From Pseudodesulfovibrio alkaliphilus (lineage in GTDB: Bacteria; Desulfobacterota; Desulfovibrionia; Desulfovibrionales; Desulfovibrionaceae), in NCBI RefSeq assembly GCF_009729555.1, contig NZ_WODC01000004.1, positions 238,887 through 302,886 on the forward strand: a stretch of DNA of 64,000 nucleotides, read 5' to 3'. Position numbers and translations under genes: made by a program. Below, one piece after another: positions 1 to 7,996 of the stretch (positions are counted from its first letter, which is position 1; each line of letters starts with the position of its first letter). Below the pieces are notes generated by a model. That model made no database searches. It worked only from the letters and a program-made list of their open reading frames with translations, and had not been told where the DNA came from.

Positions 1-183
1 AAGCTCAAGGCCAAAGGCCTCGACCTCATCGCTGCCAATGATGTTTCCCGCCACGGCAGCGGCTTTCGTACGCCAACCAATGAAATGTATGTTCTTGACG
101 CCGCAGGCCGTGCCGAATCCTGGCCTCTGCTGCCCAAAACCGAGGTTGCCTGGAGATTATGGGATCACCTGCTGCTCGACTGA
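1..183 (+). CDS. coaBC: CoaBC (phosphopantothenoylcysteine decarboxylase / phosphopantothenate-cysteine ligase), C-terminal end
   Basis: Only the last 60 codons lie in the window, open from base 1 and ending in TGA. The fragment carries the signature of the CoaB ligase C-terminus: IAANDVSRHGSGF, then TNEMYVLD, then an acidic/basic tail ending in a KTEVAWRLWDHLL helix. CoaB joins cysteine to 4'-phosphopantothenate using CTP, and the CoaC half (outside the window) decarboxylates the product; both are cytoplasmic steps of coenzyme A synthesis. The next gene starts inside its last 25 bases, so the two are probably co-translated. Family assignment is by motif recognition only. Confidence 0.85.
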   Translation, partial: KLKAKGLDLIAANDVSRHGSGFRTPTNEMYVLDAAGRAESWPLLPKTEVAWRLWDHLLLD

Positions 184-902
184 ACACCCCGGAGCATCTG
201 CGCTCGCTGGTGGATTGCGGGCTGGAGTTTCTTTACGCTCCGGGCAGGGCCGCGCCAGTTGCCGCCGAACCAGTCTCTGGTGCTGCTCGGGGAGGTGCGC
301 CTCTCCGGCGGCCAACTCCTCCCACGGCGGACAACCAGTGGGCCGCAGCTCGGCCAGGGCAGGGGGGTCAGCCCCTTTCCACCGCGTCAAGGCAGCAACC
401 GCCGCGTCCAGCAGCGCCCTCTGGGCAGTCTCCTTCCGCGACCGTCAACCCAGGCCTGCCCGAGCCCTGGGCCACCTATTTTTCTAAGGCCGCTCCCTCG
501 CCGCGCATCATCTGGACTTACCTGGAACTGGGACTTGACCTCTCCGGCCACGCCGACACCCGCCGATCCGCTGTTCTGCGCAACCTGATCACACATCTGC
601 GCTGGCCTCGCGGCACCACGGCCTTCTGGCCCGTTGCCGCCTGCCACGACGGTGCCCTCAAACCCGACGGGGCCATGTTTTGGAGAGGGTGGGAGCATTG
701 GCGTACCCAGCACATCGTTTGCTTCGGACACGATGCCCTTGGCGTGATCCACCCCGATGCCGAGCAGGGATGCGACAAGGTTTTCCGGGAGCATGTCACC
801 ATTCATGTCCTGCCGCCCCTGGCAGAGCTGATGAATCGCCTGCCTCACGAGCAGCAGATGGCTGTCGACGTTCTCGCTGCTTTGCGTCTTGGTGCCGACT
901 GA
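159..902 (+). CDS. Conserved hypothetical protein downstream of coaBC
   Basis: A 247-residue protein starting at an ATG inside coaBC, with GGAG a few bases upstream. Residues 35-100 are rich in Pro, Ala and Gln and look like a flexible linker. The C-terminal half (about 100-247) looks globular, with PWATYFSKAAPSPRIIWTYL, LRWPRGTTAFWPV and a terminal LPHEQQMAVDVLAALRLG segment. No signal peptide or membrane segment is visible. I recall similar proteins beside coaBC in Desulfovibrio-type genomes but know no assigned function, so none is given. Codon usage matches its neighbours and the overlap with coaBC supports it as a real gene. Confidence 0.75.
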   Translation: MGSPAARLNTPEHLRSLVDCGLEFLYAPGRAAPVAAEPVSGAARGGAPLRRPTPPTADNQWAAARPGQGGQPLSTASRQQPPRPAAPSGQSPSATVNPGLPEPWATYFSKAAPSPRIIWTYLELGLDLSGHADTRRSAVLRNLITHLRWPRGTTAFWPVAACHDGALKPDGAMFWRGWEHWRTQHIVCFGHDALGVIHPDAEQGCDKVFREHVTIHVLPPLAELMNRLPHEQQMAVDVLAALRLGAD

Positions 903-963
903 TCCTTTTCCCGACCGCTTGGGTCGTGTAGAGTGGGGGCAACCCTCTTACCCAGGAGTCGTC

Positions 964-2274
964 ATGCGCCAGTTGATCCGCGTCCTTGCCGCAGTGTTCC
1001 TTTTGGTCTGCGTCTGTTTTCCGGCGTCCTCTCCTGCGGACGACCGGACATTCGGCGTGACCCGCGTGACCGTGTCCGGTCCCATCAGCCCGGCCCAGGC
1101 CGAACTTCTTGACAATGCGCTTGCCCACGCCGTGCGACAGCAGAGCTCCATGCTTCTGCTGGTGCTCGACACTCCGGGCGGCCTTGGCGATTCCATGCGG
1201 GCCATGGTTTCCACCATTCTCAATGCGCCAATGCCTGTGGCTGTCTGGGTGGGTCCTGCCGGGGCCCGCGCCGCTTCGGCCGGGGTTTTTCTCGTGGCAG
1301 CGGCCAGCGTGGCCGGGATGGCTCCCCAGACCACCATCGGGGCCGCCTCGCCTGTGGGCCTGGGCGGTGCCGAGATCGACGGCACCATGGCCAAGAAGGT
1401 CACACAGGACTTCACAAGCCTTGTGCGCGCCGTGTCCGAGGCCAGAGGTCGAAACAGCGAATGGTATGCCAGCGCCGTGACCGAGAGCGTTTCCATCACC
1501 GCCAACGAGGCGCTGGAGGCCCGCGTTGTCGATCTGCTGGCCCAGACAGATCGTGCCTTCCTGGTCCAGGCGGGCAGGGCGGGTGTGCTCCACGAGGGGG
1601 CCACCATCACCTTTGATCCCGGTCAGATCCAGATTACCGATTATGAACCCGGATTCCGCTACTCCTTTCTCTCCTGGCTCCTGCACCCCCAGGTGGCCTA
1701 CCTGCTGCTCATGGGCGGCATGCTCGGTTTGTTTATCGAAATAACCCATCCAGGCTCCATCTTTCCCGGCGTTTTTGGCGGGCTTTGCCTTTTGCTCGGC
1801 CTCTATGCCATGTCTGTGCTGCCCACGGATGTCACCGGCCTGCTGCTTCTCGGATTTGCCCTGGTGCTTTTTCTGCTTGAAATCAAAATCGTCAGCTATG
1901 GGTTGCTTTCCGTGGCCGGGGCAGTGGCCATGTTCATCGGCTCTGTACTCCTGTTCCGCGATGACTATGGCACACTGTCCGTTCCCATGTCCTTCCTGCT
2001 GCTGCCGGTGCTCGTGGTTTCGGGGGCGTCTGCGGCGCTGGTCTATCTTGTGGTACGTTCAAGCAGGGTGGAGCGCCCCCTGGGGCTGCCCGCCCTGGTC
2101 GGCCAGGAGGCGGAAGTGCTGGACTGGGACGGCGAATCAGGTCAGATTTTCCTGCGAGGCGAAATTTGGGCCGCCAAGAGGGCGTCAGGCGATTTTTCGC
2201 CTCGGCGCGGCATGAGGGTCCAGGTTGTGTCCGCAAACGCTCTGACGCTTGAAATTGGGCCTTTGGGCTCTTAA
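964..2274 (+). CDS. NfeD-family membrane-bound ClpP-class serine protease
   Basis: A 436-residue protein. The ATG at 964 is preferred over upstream starts because AGGAG lies 6-7 bases before it and a clear signal peptide follows (residues 1-25). A ClpP-like protease domain comes next: LDTPGG at 69-73, then ARAASAG with the probable nucleophile Ser105, and MAKKV at 142-146 supplying the probable catalytic Lys, about 40 residues later as in archaeal PH1510. Several membrane segments follow (about 240-365), then a C-terminal OB-fold NfeD domain. These proteases cleave the C-terminus of stomatin/slipin partners, and the next gene encodes a slipin: the classical partner arrangement. Confidence 0.9.
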   Translation: MRQLIRVLAAVFLLVCVCFPASSPADDRTFGVTRVTVSGPISPAQAELLDNALAHAVRQQSSMLLLVLDTPGGLGDSMRAMVSTILNAPMPVAVWVGPAGARAASAGVFLVAAASVAGMAPQTTIGAASPVGLGGAEIDGTMAKKVTQDFTSLVRAVSEARGRNSEWYASAVTESVSITANEALEARVVDLLAQTDRAFLVQAGRAGVLHEGATITFDPGQIQITDYEPGFRYSFLSWLLHPQVAYLLLMGGMLGLFIEITHPGSIFPGVFGGLCLLLGLYAMSVLPTDVTGLLLLGFALVLFLLEIKIVSYGLLSVAGAVAMFIGSVLLFRDDYGTLSVPMSFLLLPVLVVSGASAALVYLVVRSSRVERPLGLPALVGQEAEVLDWDGESGQIFLRGEIWAAKRASGDFSPRRGMRVQVVSANALTLEIGPLGS

Positions 2275-2310
2275 CTCCCGGATACCAAAGGTTTCCGGTC
2301 AGGAGGCAAC

Positions 2311-3075
2311 ATGCTTATTCCGCAAATCATTCTTTTGGCCCTGGTGATCGCGTTTGTGGTCTCGGCCCTGCGTGTGCTCAACGAGTACGAGCGCGGCGTC
2401 ATCTTCCGGCTTGGCCGCTGCATCGGGGCCAAAGGCCCTGGGCTGATCATTCTCATCCCCGTGCTTGACAAGATGGTCAAGGTTTCCATGCGCGTCCTTG
2501 CGCTGGACGTGCCCCATCAGGATGTCATCACCCAGGACAACGTCAGCCTCAAGGTCAATGCCGTGATTTACTTCCGGGTCATTGACCCGGTCAAGGCGAT
2601 CCTTGAAATAGAGGATTATATGTTCGCCACTTCGCAACTTGCGCAAACCACCTTGCGTAGCGTATGTGGTGGCGTCGAACTTGACGACCTGCTTTCGCAT
2701 CGCGACAAGGTCAACACGCAAATACAGGCCATACTCGATCAGCATACGGACCCCTGGGGTATCAAGGTGACCACAGTGGAGGTCAAGCACATTGACCTGC
2801 CCCAGGAAATGCAGCGGGCCATGGCCAAGCAGGCCGAGGCGGAGCGCGAGCGCCGGGCCAAGGTCATCGGTGCCGAGGGAGAGTTTCAGGCGGCCACCAA
2901 GCTGGCCGATGCCGCTGAGATCATTGCCCGCCACCCGGCCGCCTTGCAGTTGCGCTACCTGCAGACCATGAGGGAGATGGCGTCGGAGAGCAAGTCCGCC
3001 ACGGTACTGCCGATCCCCCTTGACATCCTTAATGCACTGATGCCCGGCAAGGGCGGTGCGCAAACCAAGGAATAG
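2311..3075 (+). CDS. Slipin (stomatin/SPFH band-7 family membrane protein)
   Basis: A 254-residue protein with an N-terminal membrane hairpin (residues about 1-20), then [10 protein letters not shown] and [12 protein letters not shown], the opening of the SPFH/band-7 domain. LRSVCGG and [13 protein letters not shown] are further band-7 landmarks. An Ala/Glu/Arg-rich coiled coil at about 165-200 ([20 protein letters not shown]) is typical of slipins and drives oligomerisation. GGAGG precedes the ATG. It lies 36 bases after the NfeD protease gene, whose homologues process stomatins, so the two probably work together in membrane microdomain organisation. The precise physiological role is unknown. 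Confidence 0.92.
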   Translation: MLIPQIILLALVIAFVVSALRVLNEYERGVIFRLGRCIGAKGPGLIILIPVLDKMVKVSMRVLALDVPHQDVITQDNVSLKVNAVIYFRVIDPVKAILEIEDYMFATSQLAQTTLRSVCGGVELDDLLSHRDKVNTQIQAILDQHTDPWGIKVTTVEVKHIDLPQEMQRAMAKQAEAERERRAKVIGAEGEFQAATKLADAAEIIARHPAALQLRYLQTMREMASESKSATVLPIPLDILNALMPGKGGAQTKE

Positions 3076-3084
3076 AGACCGTTC

Positions 3085-4092
3085 ATGAAGATTCTTGTTA
3101 CAGGTGCCGCCGGATTCATCGGCTTTCATCTCTCCCGCGCCCTTGTCGGCCAGGGGCACGAGGTTGTCGGGCTCGACAACCTCAATGACTACTATGATGT
3201 CAATCTGAAGAAGGCGCGGCTCTCGGTCCTGGGCGAGAGCCCCCTTTTCCGGCATGTGAACATCAGCCTTGAGCATGATCAACCCATGAGCGAGCTGTTT
3301 CGCAGCGAGGGCTTCACCCATGTGGTCAATCTGGCCGCACAGGCGGGAGTCCGGTACAGCATCGACAACCCCAGGGCCTACATTGATTCCAATGTCGTCG
3401 GTTTTCTCAATATTCTTGAAGGGTGCCGACACAATGGAGTGGAGCACCTGGTGTACGCGTCCAGCAGCTCGGTGTACGGGCTCAATACGCACATGCCTCT
3501 GGACCCGCACCGCGGGGTTGATCATCCCATGAGCCTCTATGCAGCCACAAAAAAGGCCAACGAGATGATGGCCCACTCGTACAGCAGCCTCTACTCCCTG
3601 CCCACAACCGGCCTGCGCTTCTTCACAGTGTATGGGCCATGGGGCAGGCCGGACATGGCCCTGTTCCTTTTCACCAAGAACATCCTGGCTGGCGAGCCCA
3701 TCAATGTCTTCAACTACGGCAAGATGCGCCGGGACTTCACCTACATCGATGACATCGTCGAGGGCGTTGTCCGCGTGGTTGCCAACACGGCGGCTCCAAA
3801 CCCCGCCTGGGACGGAGACAGTCCCGACCCCTGCACCAGCTCAGCGCCTTTTAGGGTCTACAACATCGGCAACAACCAGGTGGTCGAGCTGTCGCGCTAT
3901 ATAGAGGTAATAGAAGAGGTGGTCGGCAAGAAGGCTATCTACAACTACCTGCCCATGCAGCCCGGCGACGTACCGGCCACCGAGGCAGACGTGCGTGACC
4001 TTGAGCGGGATGTGGCATTCAAGCCCAGCACCTCCATTGAGGTAGGCATCCGCAAATTCATCGATTGGTACCGACAGTACTACAAAGCGTAG
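3085..4092 (+). CDS. NAD-dependent nucleotide-sugar epimerase, probable UDP-glucuronate 4-epimerase
   Basis: A 335-residue extended short-chain dehydrogenase. The NAD-binding [10 protein letters not shown] is at the N-terminus, with LDNLNDYYD following, characteristic of the UDP-glucuronate epimerase (CapI/LspL/GAE) subgroup. The catalytic Ser region is [10 protein letters not shown], the Tyr-Lys pair is in YAATKKANE, and [15 protein letters not shown] follows. It would interconvert UDP-glucuronate and UDP-galacturonate for surface polysaccharide. It starts 9 bases after the slipin gene and may be read with it. A strong terminator follows the stop. Substrate is inferred from subgroup motifs. 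Confidence 0.88.
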   Translation: MKILVTGAAGFIGFHLSRALVGQGHEVVGLDNLNDYYDVNLKKARLSVLGESPLFRHVNISLEHDQPMSELFRSEGFTHVVNLAAQAGVRYSIDNPRAYIDSNVVGFLNILEGCRHNGVEHLVYASSSSVYGLNTHMPLDPHRGVDHPMSLYAATKKANEMMAHSYSSLYSLPTTGLRFFTVYGPWGRPDMALFLFTKNILAGEPINVFNYGKMRRDFTYIDDIVEGVVRVVANTAAPNPAWDGDSPDPCTSSAPFRVYNIGNNQVVELSRYIEVIEEVVGKKAIYNYLPMQPGDVPATEADVRDLERDVAFKPSTSIEVGIRKFIDWYRQYYKA

Positions 4093-4098
4093 TTCTTT

Positions 4099-4132
4099 GC
4101 CCGGCCCGGCTATTCAGGGCCGGGCTTTTTTT
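4099..4132 (+). terminator. Rho-independent terminator after the epimerase gene
   Basis: A perfect 9-bp stem (4099-4107 with 4117-4125, GCCCGGCCC/GGGCCGGGC), a 9-base loop and seven T residues, starting six bases after the epimerase stop. It ends the nfeD-slipin-epimerase transcript. Confidence 0.9.
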
Positions 4133-4315
4133 GTTTCAACCTCCTGTTCCTTGCGCGAGGCTGCTGCCGCGCACGCCAGCCTTCTTCTGGGCGGCCTGTC
4201 GGGGGCTGTCACCTTGATTTCTCCGTCATACACACACTTTTTTCTCGGCTTGCATCGGGGGCCCCTTGCCTTCGGTTGCCACTTGGCTTAGGAACAGTGA
4301 TGGTCAGGGCGCAAG

Positions 4316-4331
4316 CGTTTCACGTGAAACA
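4316..4331. promoter_or_regulatory. parS: parS centromere site 1
   Basis: CGTTTCACGTGAAACA matches the known bacterial parS consensus TGTTTCACGTGAAACA at 15 of 16 positions; the 14-bp core is a perfect palindrome. It is 77 bases upstream of parA and would be bound by the ParB protein encoded at 5770-6693. Confidence 0.92.
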
Positions 4332-4350
4332 TTTTCGAGCCCGCGCAGCG

Positions 4351-4366
4351 TGTTTCACGTGAAACA
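4351..4366. promoter_or_regulatory. parS: parS centromere site 2
   Basis: TGTTTCACGTGAAACA is an exact match to the bacterial parS consensus. It lies 35 bases centre-to-centre from site 1 and 42 bases upstream of the parA start, so ParB bound here could also affect parA transcription. Confidence 0.95.
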
Positions 4367-4407
4367 CGGAGCTTGGGCAAAAAACGCAGGGCACAAGTGA
4401 GGATTCC

Positions 4408-5181
4408 GTGGCGAGAAGAATCGTTGTAGCGAATCAAAAGGGCGGAGTGGGCAAGACGACCACCTCGGTGAACTTGGCCGCCTCTCTGGCCGTGATGGAG
4501 AAGCGGGTCTTGCTGGTGGATTTCGATCCCCAGGGTAATGCTTCAAGCGGCCTTGGCTTTTATCCGGGCGACAAGCGTGAGAACATCTATTCCGTCCTGT
4601 TCGAGCCGAAGAATGTGGGAAAAGCCATCTACAAGACGGATATTCCTTTTCTGGACATCCTTCCGGGAACCCAGGATCTGGTGGGGGCCGAGATTGAGCT
4701 TGTGGACAAGCTCGGGCGTGAGTACTACCTGCGCGATCTGCTCATGGGGGTGGACGCCGAGTACGAGTATATCCTTATCGACTGCCCGCCGTCCCTTGGC
4801 CTGCTCACTGTCAACGCGCTCTGCGCGGCAAGCGAGCTGTTAGTGCCGCTTCAATGCGAGTATTACGCCCTGGAGGGCATTGCGCAGCTGCTCATGACAT
4901 ACGAGCTGGTTCGAAAGCGGCTAAACGCCGACCTGGGCATCCTTGGGGTGGTCCTGACCATGTATGACTCAAGGAACAGGCTGTCGTGGCAGGTGAAAAA
5001 CGAGGTGCGCAAGGCGTTTCCCCAGCACCTCTTTGAGACGATCATACCGAGAAATGTGCGCCTGTCCGAGGCTCCGAGCTTTGGCAAGCCCGTGATCGAC
5101 TATGATATCAAGTCTCGTGGGGCCGAAGCCTACCTCGCCCTGGCGCAGGAGGTGGCAAAAAGCACCACTGGCCGGGCGTAG
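4408..5181 (+). CDS. parA: ParA/Soj chromosome-partitioning ATPase
   Basis: A 257-residue MinD/ParA-type ATPase. The deviant Walker A motif ANQKGGVGKTTTSVNLA is at residues 6-22, the A' motif VDFDPQGNAS follows, and the Walker B region is YILIDCPPSLG. The short N-terminus without a DNA-binding extension is typical of chromosomal Soj proteins. The start is GTG with GAGG about 5 bases upstream. ParA uses ATP-dependent nucleoid binding and ParB-stimulated hydrolysis to move newly replicated origins. Two parS sites lie just upstream and parB follows after an antisense gene. Confidence 0.95.
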   Translation: MARRIVVANQKGGVGKTTTSVNLAASLAVMEKRVLLVDFDPQGNASSGLGFYPGDKRENIYSVLFEPKNVGKAIYKTDIPFLDILPGTQDLVGAEIELVDKLGREYYLRDLLMGVDAEYEYILIDCPPSLGLLTVNALCAASELLVPLQCEYYALEGIAQLLMTYELVRKRLNADLGILGVVLTMYDSRNRLSWQVKNEVRKAFPQHLFETIIPRNVRLSEAPSFGKPVIDYDIKSRGAEAYLALAQEVAKSTTGRA

Positions 5182-5251
5182 CAAGGCGTTACATCGTCAT
5201 GGTTGCAGGCTGGATGAGAGGTTGTGATCATCGTGATCGCTCGCCGGATGA

Positions 5252-5677
5252 TCAGTATCGACCCTCTTTGGAGCTGTTTTTTTCAGGGGTGAAGGGTGTG
5301 CACTCGGTCTTGATCTTGTCCTTGAAGTGCTTTTTGGTCACCTTGGCCCGACAGTTGGCGCAGACAAAGGAAACCAGGCCAGCCAGGTTGGCGGAAGTCA
5401 GCCGGAATTTGCGCGGTTCATCCCCGCGCCAGTCCTGGGTGGAATTGCCGCAATGCTCGCAGTGGACATCCGTGTCCACGGGGTAGGCGAAATCCCAGTA
5501 TTGGGTGAGAGTCTCCCATTCCGCAAGGGGCTCGGGCCCATGGGCTGGTTCGGCCGCGTCGCGCAGGCCCAGGGCCTCCAGCACTGCGGACCGGGTGCGG
5601 GTCCAGGCCGGGCCGGAGAGCAGGGCGCCGATGAGGGTTCCGTCCTTGTCGTAGAGTTCGGTGATGTGATCAGACAT
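5252..5677 (-). CDS. Hypothetical zinc-ribbon-like protein, antisense between parA and parB
   Basis: A 141-residue protein on the minus strand. The ATG at 5677 is chosen because GGAG precedes it by 5 bases; upstream extensions lack an RBS and would overlap parB. Two CxxC pairs, CEHC and CANC, about 35 residues apart, suggest one zinc-binding treble or ribbon. The N-terminus (MSDHITELYDKDGTLIGALL) resembles a beta-hairpin opening and the C-terminus is lysine-rich. Function unknown. It interrupts the usual parA-parB pair and reads away from parB. Confidence 0.75.
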   Translation of the reverse strand: MSDHITELYDKDGTLIGALLSGPAWTRTRSAVLEALGLRDAAEPAHGPEPLAEWETLTQYWDFAYPVDTDVHCEHCGNSTQDWRGDEPRKFRLTSANLAGLVSFVCANCRAKVTKKHFKDKIKTECTPFTPEKNSSKEGRY

Positions 5678-5769
5678 GTCTGCTCCGATGGTTCGTGGTT
5701 GTCGGGGCGTTATAGGCGCTATCGCCCCTGGGGGCAAGGCGCATGATGCAAAGAACAGGAGATGGGGCC

Positions 5770-6693
5770 ATGGTCGCAGGCAACAGAGGACTTGGACGGG
5801 GGCTGGACGCGCTGCTGGGCGGTGTGCGCGAGGATGCGCAGAAAACATCGGCTTCGGCGGAGGTGCGCCTGATTAGTGTTGAAGCCATAGCGCCAAACCC
5901 GTATCAGCCGCGCCGGGAGTTTTCCCAGGCCGCCCTGGACGATTTGTGCGATTCCATCCGGGCCCGCGGGGTGCTCCAGCCGGTGTTGGTGCGCTCCGTT
6001 GGCGAAGGGCGCTACGAATTGGTGGCTGGCGAGCGCCGACTCCGCGCCACCCGGCAGGCGGGCCTTGGCGAGATTCCGGCCCTGGTCCGCGAGATGACCG
6101 ACCAGGAGAGCCTGGCCATTGCACTCATCGAGAATCTGCAACGCGAGGATCTCAACGCCATTGAAGAGGCCCTGGGCTATCAGCAGCTTCAGCGGGAGTT
6201 CGGTTTGAGCCAGGAGGAATTGGCCAGACAGGTGGGCAAGAGCCGCTCGGCCGTGGCCAATTCGCTGCGTCTGCTCTCCCTGCCCGAGGCGGTGCGCCAG
6301 GACATCCAGGCCGGGGCCGTGTCCGCCGGCCATGGCCGCGCCATTATGAGTATTGCCGATGCAGCGGCGCAGGCCGAGCTGCATAAGCGCATAGTGGAGA
6401 ACGGGCTGACAGTGCGTCAGGCCGAGGCGCAGGCCGTGTTCTGGAAGGGCAGCGGCCGCTTGCCCGGGGCCGAGGAACTTGAGCGCACGACAAAGGCCGA
6501 TACGGTCGACGCCCCCCGGCGTGCCGAGCCCCTGTCCCCGGAATTGCGTGCCGCGCAAGAGGCGTTTTCCGGTTTGCTGGGCGTCAGGGTTCGCATTTCC
6601 GGGACTATGGAAAAGGGCAAGGTAACAGTGGCTTACAATTCCAAAGAGGAATTGCGGTCCTTTGCGGAAAGACTCGGCGTCGAGCTTGACTGA
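5770..6693 (+). CDS. parB: ParB/Spo0J centromere-binding CTPase
   Basis: A 307-residue protein. The ATG at 5770 fits best: AGGAG lies 8 bases upstream and the protein then opens MVAGNRGLGRGLDALLGG, the ParA-interacting N-terminus of chromosomal ParB. The CTP-binding/ParB-N domain follows (NPYQPRREF, then GERRLRA, then ENLQREDLNAIEEA), then an HTH that reads parS (VGKSRSAVANSLRLLSLP). The C-terminal dimerisation segment is KVTVAYNSKEELRSFAERLG. ParB loads at parS, spreads using CTP and recruits ParA and SMC. Its start is 92 bases from the antisense zinc-ribbon gene's start, so a divergent promoter is likely there. Confidence 0.95.
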   Translation: MVAGNRGLGRGLDALLGGVREDAQKTSASAEVRLISVEAIAPNPYQPRREFSQAALDDLCDSIRARGVLQPVLVRSVGEGRYELVAGERRLRATRQAGLGEIPALVREMTDQESLAIALIENLQREDLNAIEEALGYQQLQREFGLSQEELARQVGKSRSAVANSLRLLSLPEAVRQDIQAGAVSAGHGRAIMSIADAAAQAELHKRIVENGLTVRQAEAQAVFWKGSGRLPGAEELERTTKADTVDAPRRAEPLSPELRAAQEAFSGLLGVRVRISGTMEKGKVTVAYNSKEELRSFAERLGVELD

Positions 6694-6868
6694 CAGCTAG
6701 CGCCGGGGATCAAGGGAACGTCAGGACGGCCCTGTGGGCTGATTGACGAATCTGTGATCAAGTGGTGATGCCGTGCCCGGGCGCCCCGCGATATCGGCGG
6801 GCCAACAAAGATGGCGGCAGCCTGGGCTGGTCGACAATAACGCATGAGAAGCATTCGGAATACAAGGC

Positions 6869-7876
6869 ATGAAGCGTAAGTTCATTCGTGAGGCAGTGCG
6901 AGGGCTGGCAGGCGGCAAGGTCATGATCATCGGCGATTTGATGCTTGATCACTACATGATCGGTTCTGTTGAGCGCATTTCTCCCGAGGCGCCTGTTCCC
7001 GTGGTCCGGGTCGAGCGGGAGACCTCCCTCCTGGGCGGGGCGGGCAATGTGGCAAGAAACATCGTCTCTCTCGGGGGCGAGGCGCTGCTGATCTCCACGG
7101 TGGGCACGGACGAGGACGGCGCCCGGCTGGACCGGCTCTGCAACAAGGCGCAACTGAACACAAAGCTGATTCGCGATCCAGCGCGACCCACCACGAAGAA
7201 GACCAGAATCATTGCTGGAACACAGCAGGTTGTGCGCGTGGACCAGGAGTTGTCCGTGCCTCTTCAGGACGCGGAACTGGACCAGCTCTTCAACCATCTG
7301 CAAATGGTTCTGCCCGGCTTTCCGGTCATCGTTCTATCGGATTATGGCAAGGGGTTCATCTGCCCGGAGTTCATGTGCCGGTTCATGGAAATGGTCGCCC
7401 AGTGCGACCCGCGGCCAATGGTTCTGGTGGACCCCAAGACCGTCAACTACGACCTCTACCATGGGGTGGACCTGCTCACGCCCAACACCAAGGAGGCAGG
7501 GGAGGGGGCCGGACTGCCCGTCAAGGGCCAGGACACGGTCATCAGGGCCGGGCGAGCCCTCTTTGACCGCCTCGGCTGCCGCAATCTGCTCGTGACCATG
7601 GGCGGCGACGGCATGGCCCTTTTCGAGGGGCCAGGGAAAGTGACACACATCCCCACCTTTGCCCGCAAGGTCTTTGATGTCACCGGGGCAGGCGACACGG
7701 TCATCGCCACAGTGGCCCTGGCCCTGGCCTCGGGCTTGGATCTCAGCGCTGCCTGCACCCTGGCCAATTACGCGGCCGGGATCGTGGTCGGGCAGGTGGG
7801 GGCGGCCACTGCCACGCCGACCGATGTGCTGGAGGCGGTGGACGAACTGCCGGAGCCGACCCTTACACAATGGTAG
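6869..7876 (+). CDS. rfaE1: D-glycero-beta-D-manno-heptose-7-phosphate kinase (RfaE domain I)
   Basis: A 335-residue PfkB/ribokinase-family sugar kinase. MIIGDLMLDHYMIG and SVERISPEAPVPVV are the specific N-terminal signature of RfaE1/HldE kinases. LLGGAGNVARNIVSLGG is the sugar-binding segment, and DVTGAGDTVIA near residue 270 carries the catalytic Asp and anion hole. It phosphorylates D-glycero-D-manno-heptose 7-phosphate at C1 in ADP-heptose synthesis for lipopolysaccharide core. The adenylyltransferase half (RfaE2), fused in enterobacterial HldE, is absent, so it must be a separate gene elsewhere. The Shine-Dalgarno at the chosen ATG is poor. Confidence 0.9.
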   Translation: MKRKFIREAVRGLAGGKVMIIGDLMLDHYMIGSVERISPEAPVPVVRVERETSLLGGAGNVARNIVSLGGEALLISTVGTDEDGARLDRLCNKAQLNTKLIRDPARPTTKKTRIIAGTQQVVRVDQELSVPLQDAELDQLFNHLQMVLPGFPVIVLSDYGKGFICPEFMCRFMEMVAQCDPRPMVLVDPKTVNYDLYHGVDLLTPNTKEAGEGAGLPVKGQDTVIRAGRALFDRLGCRNLLVTMGGDGMALFEGPGKVTHIPTFARKVFDVTGAGDTVIATVALALASGLDLSAACTLANYAAGIVVGQVGAATATPTDVLEAVDELPEPTLTQW

Positions 7877-7878
7877 TC

Positions 7879-7904
7879 AGCAAATAAAAACTCTTTGCTT
7901 TCTT
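7879..7904 (+). terminator. Weak terminator-like hairpin after rfaE1
   Basis: A 6-bp stem AGCAAA/TTTGCT (7879-7884, 7894-7899) with a 9-base loop followed by a T-rich stretch, just past the kinase stop codon. Weak but correctly placed. Confidence 0.35.
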
Positions 7905-7996
7905 GATGTTATCAATCCGACAGCAAGGCCGGACAAAAAACAGCAATGCGCTTGGACCGCCACAGGCCAAGCGGCCAAACCGGCATAAGGTGATCC

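Noticed and set aside
796..1749. 317-codon minus-strand frame opposite the NfeD gene
   Set aside because: Low-complexity Gly/His-rich product and no RBS; NfeD on the plus strand explains the sequence.
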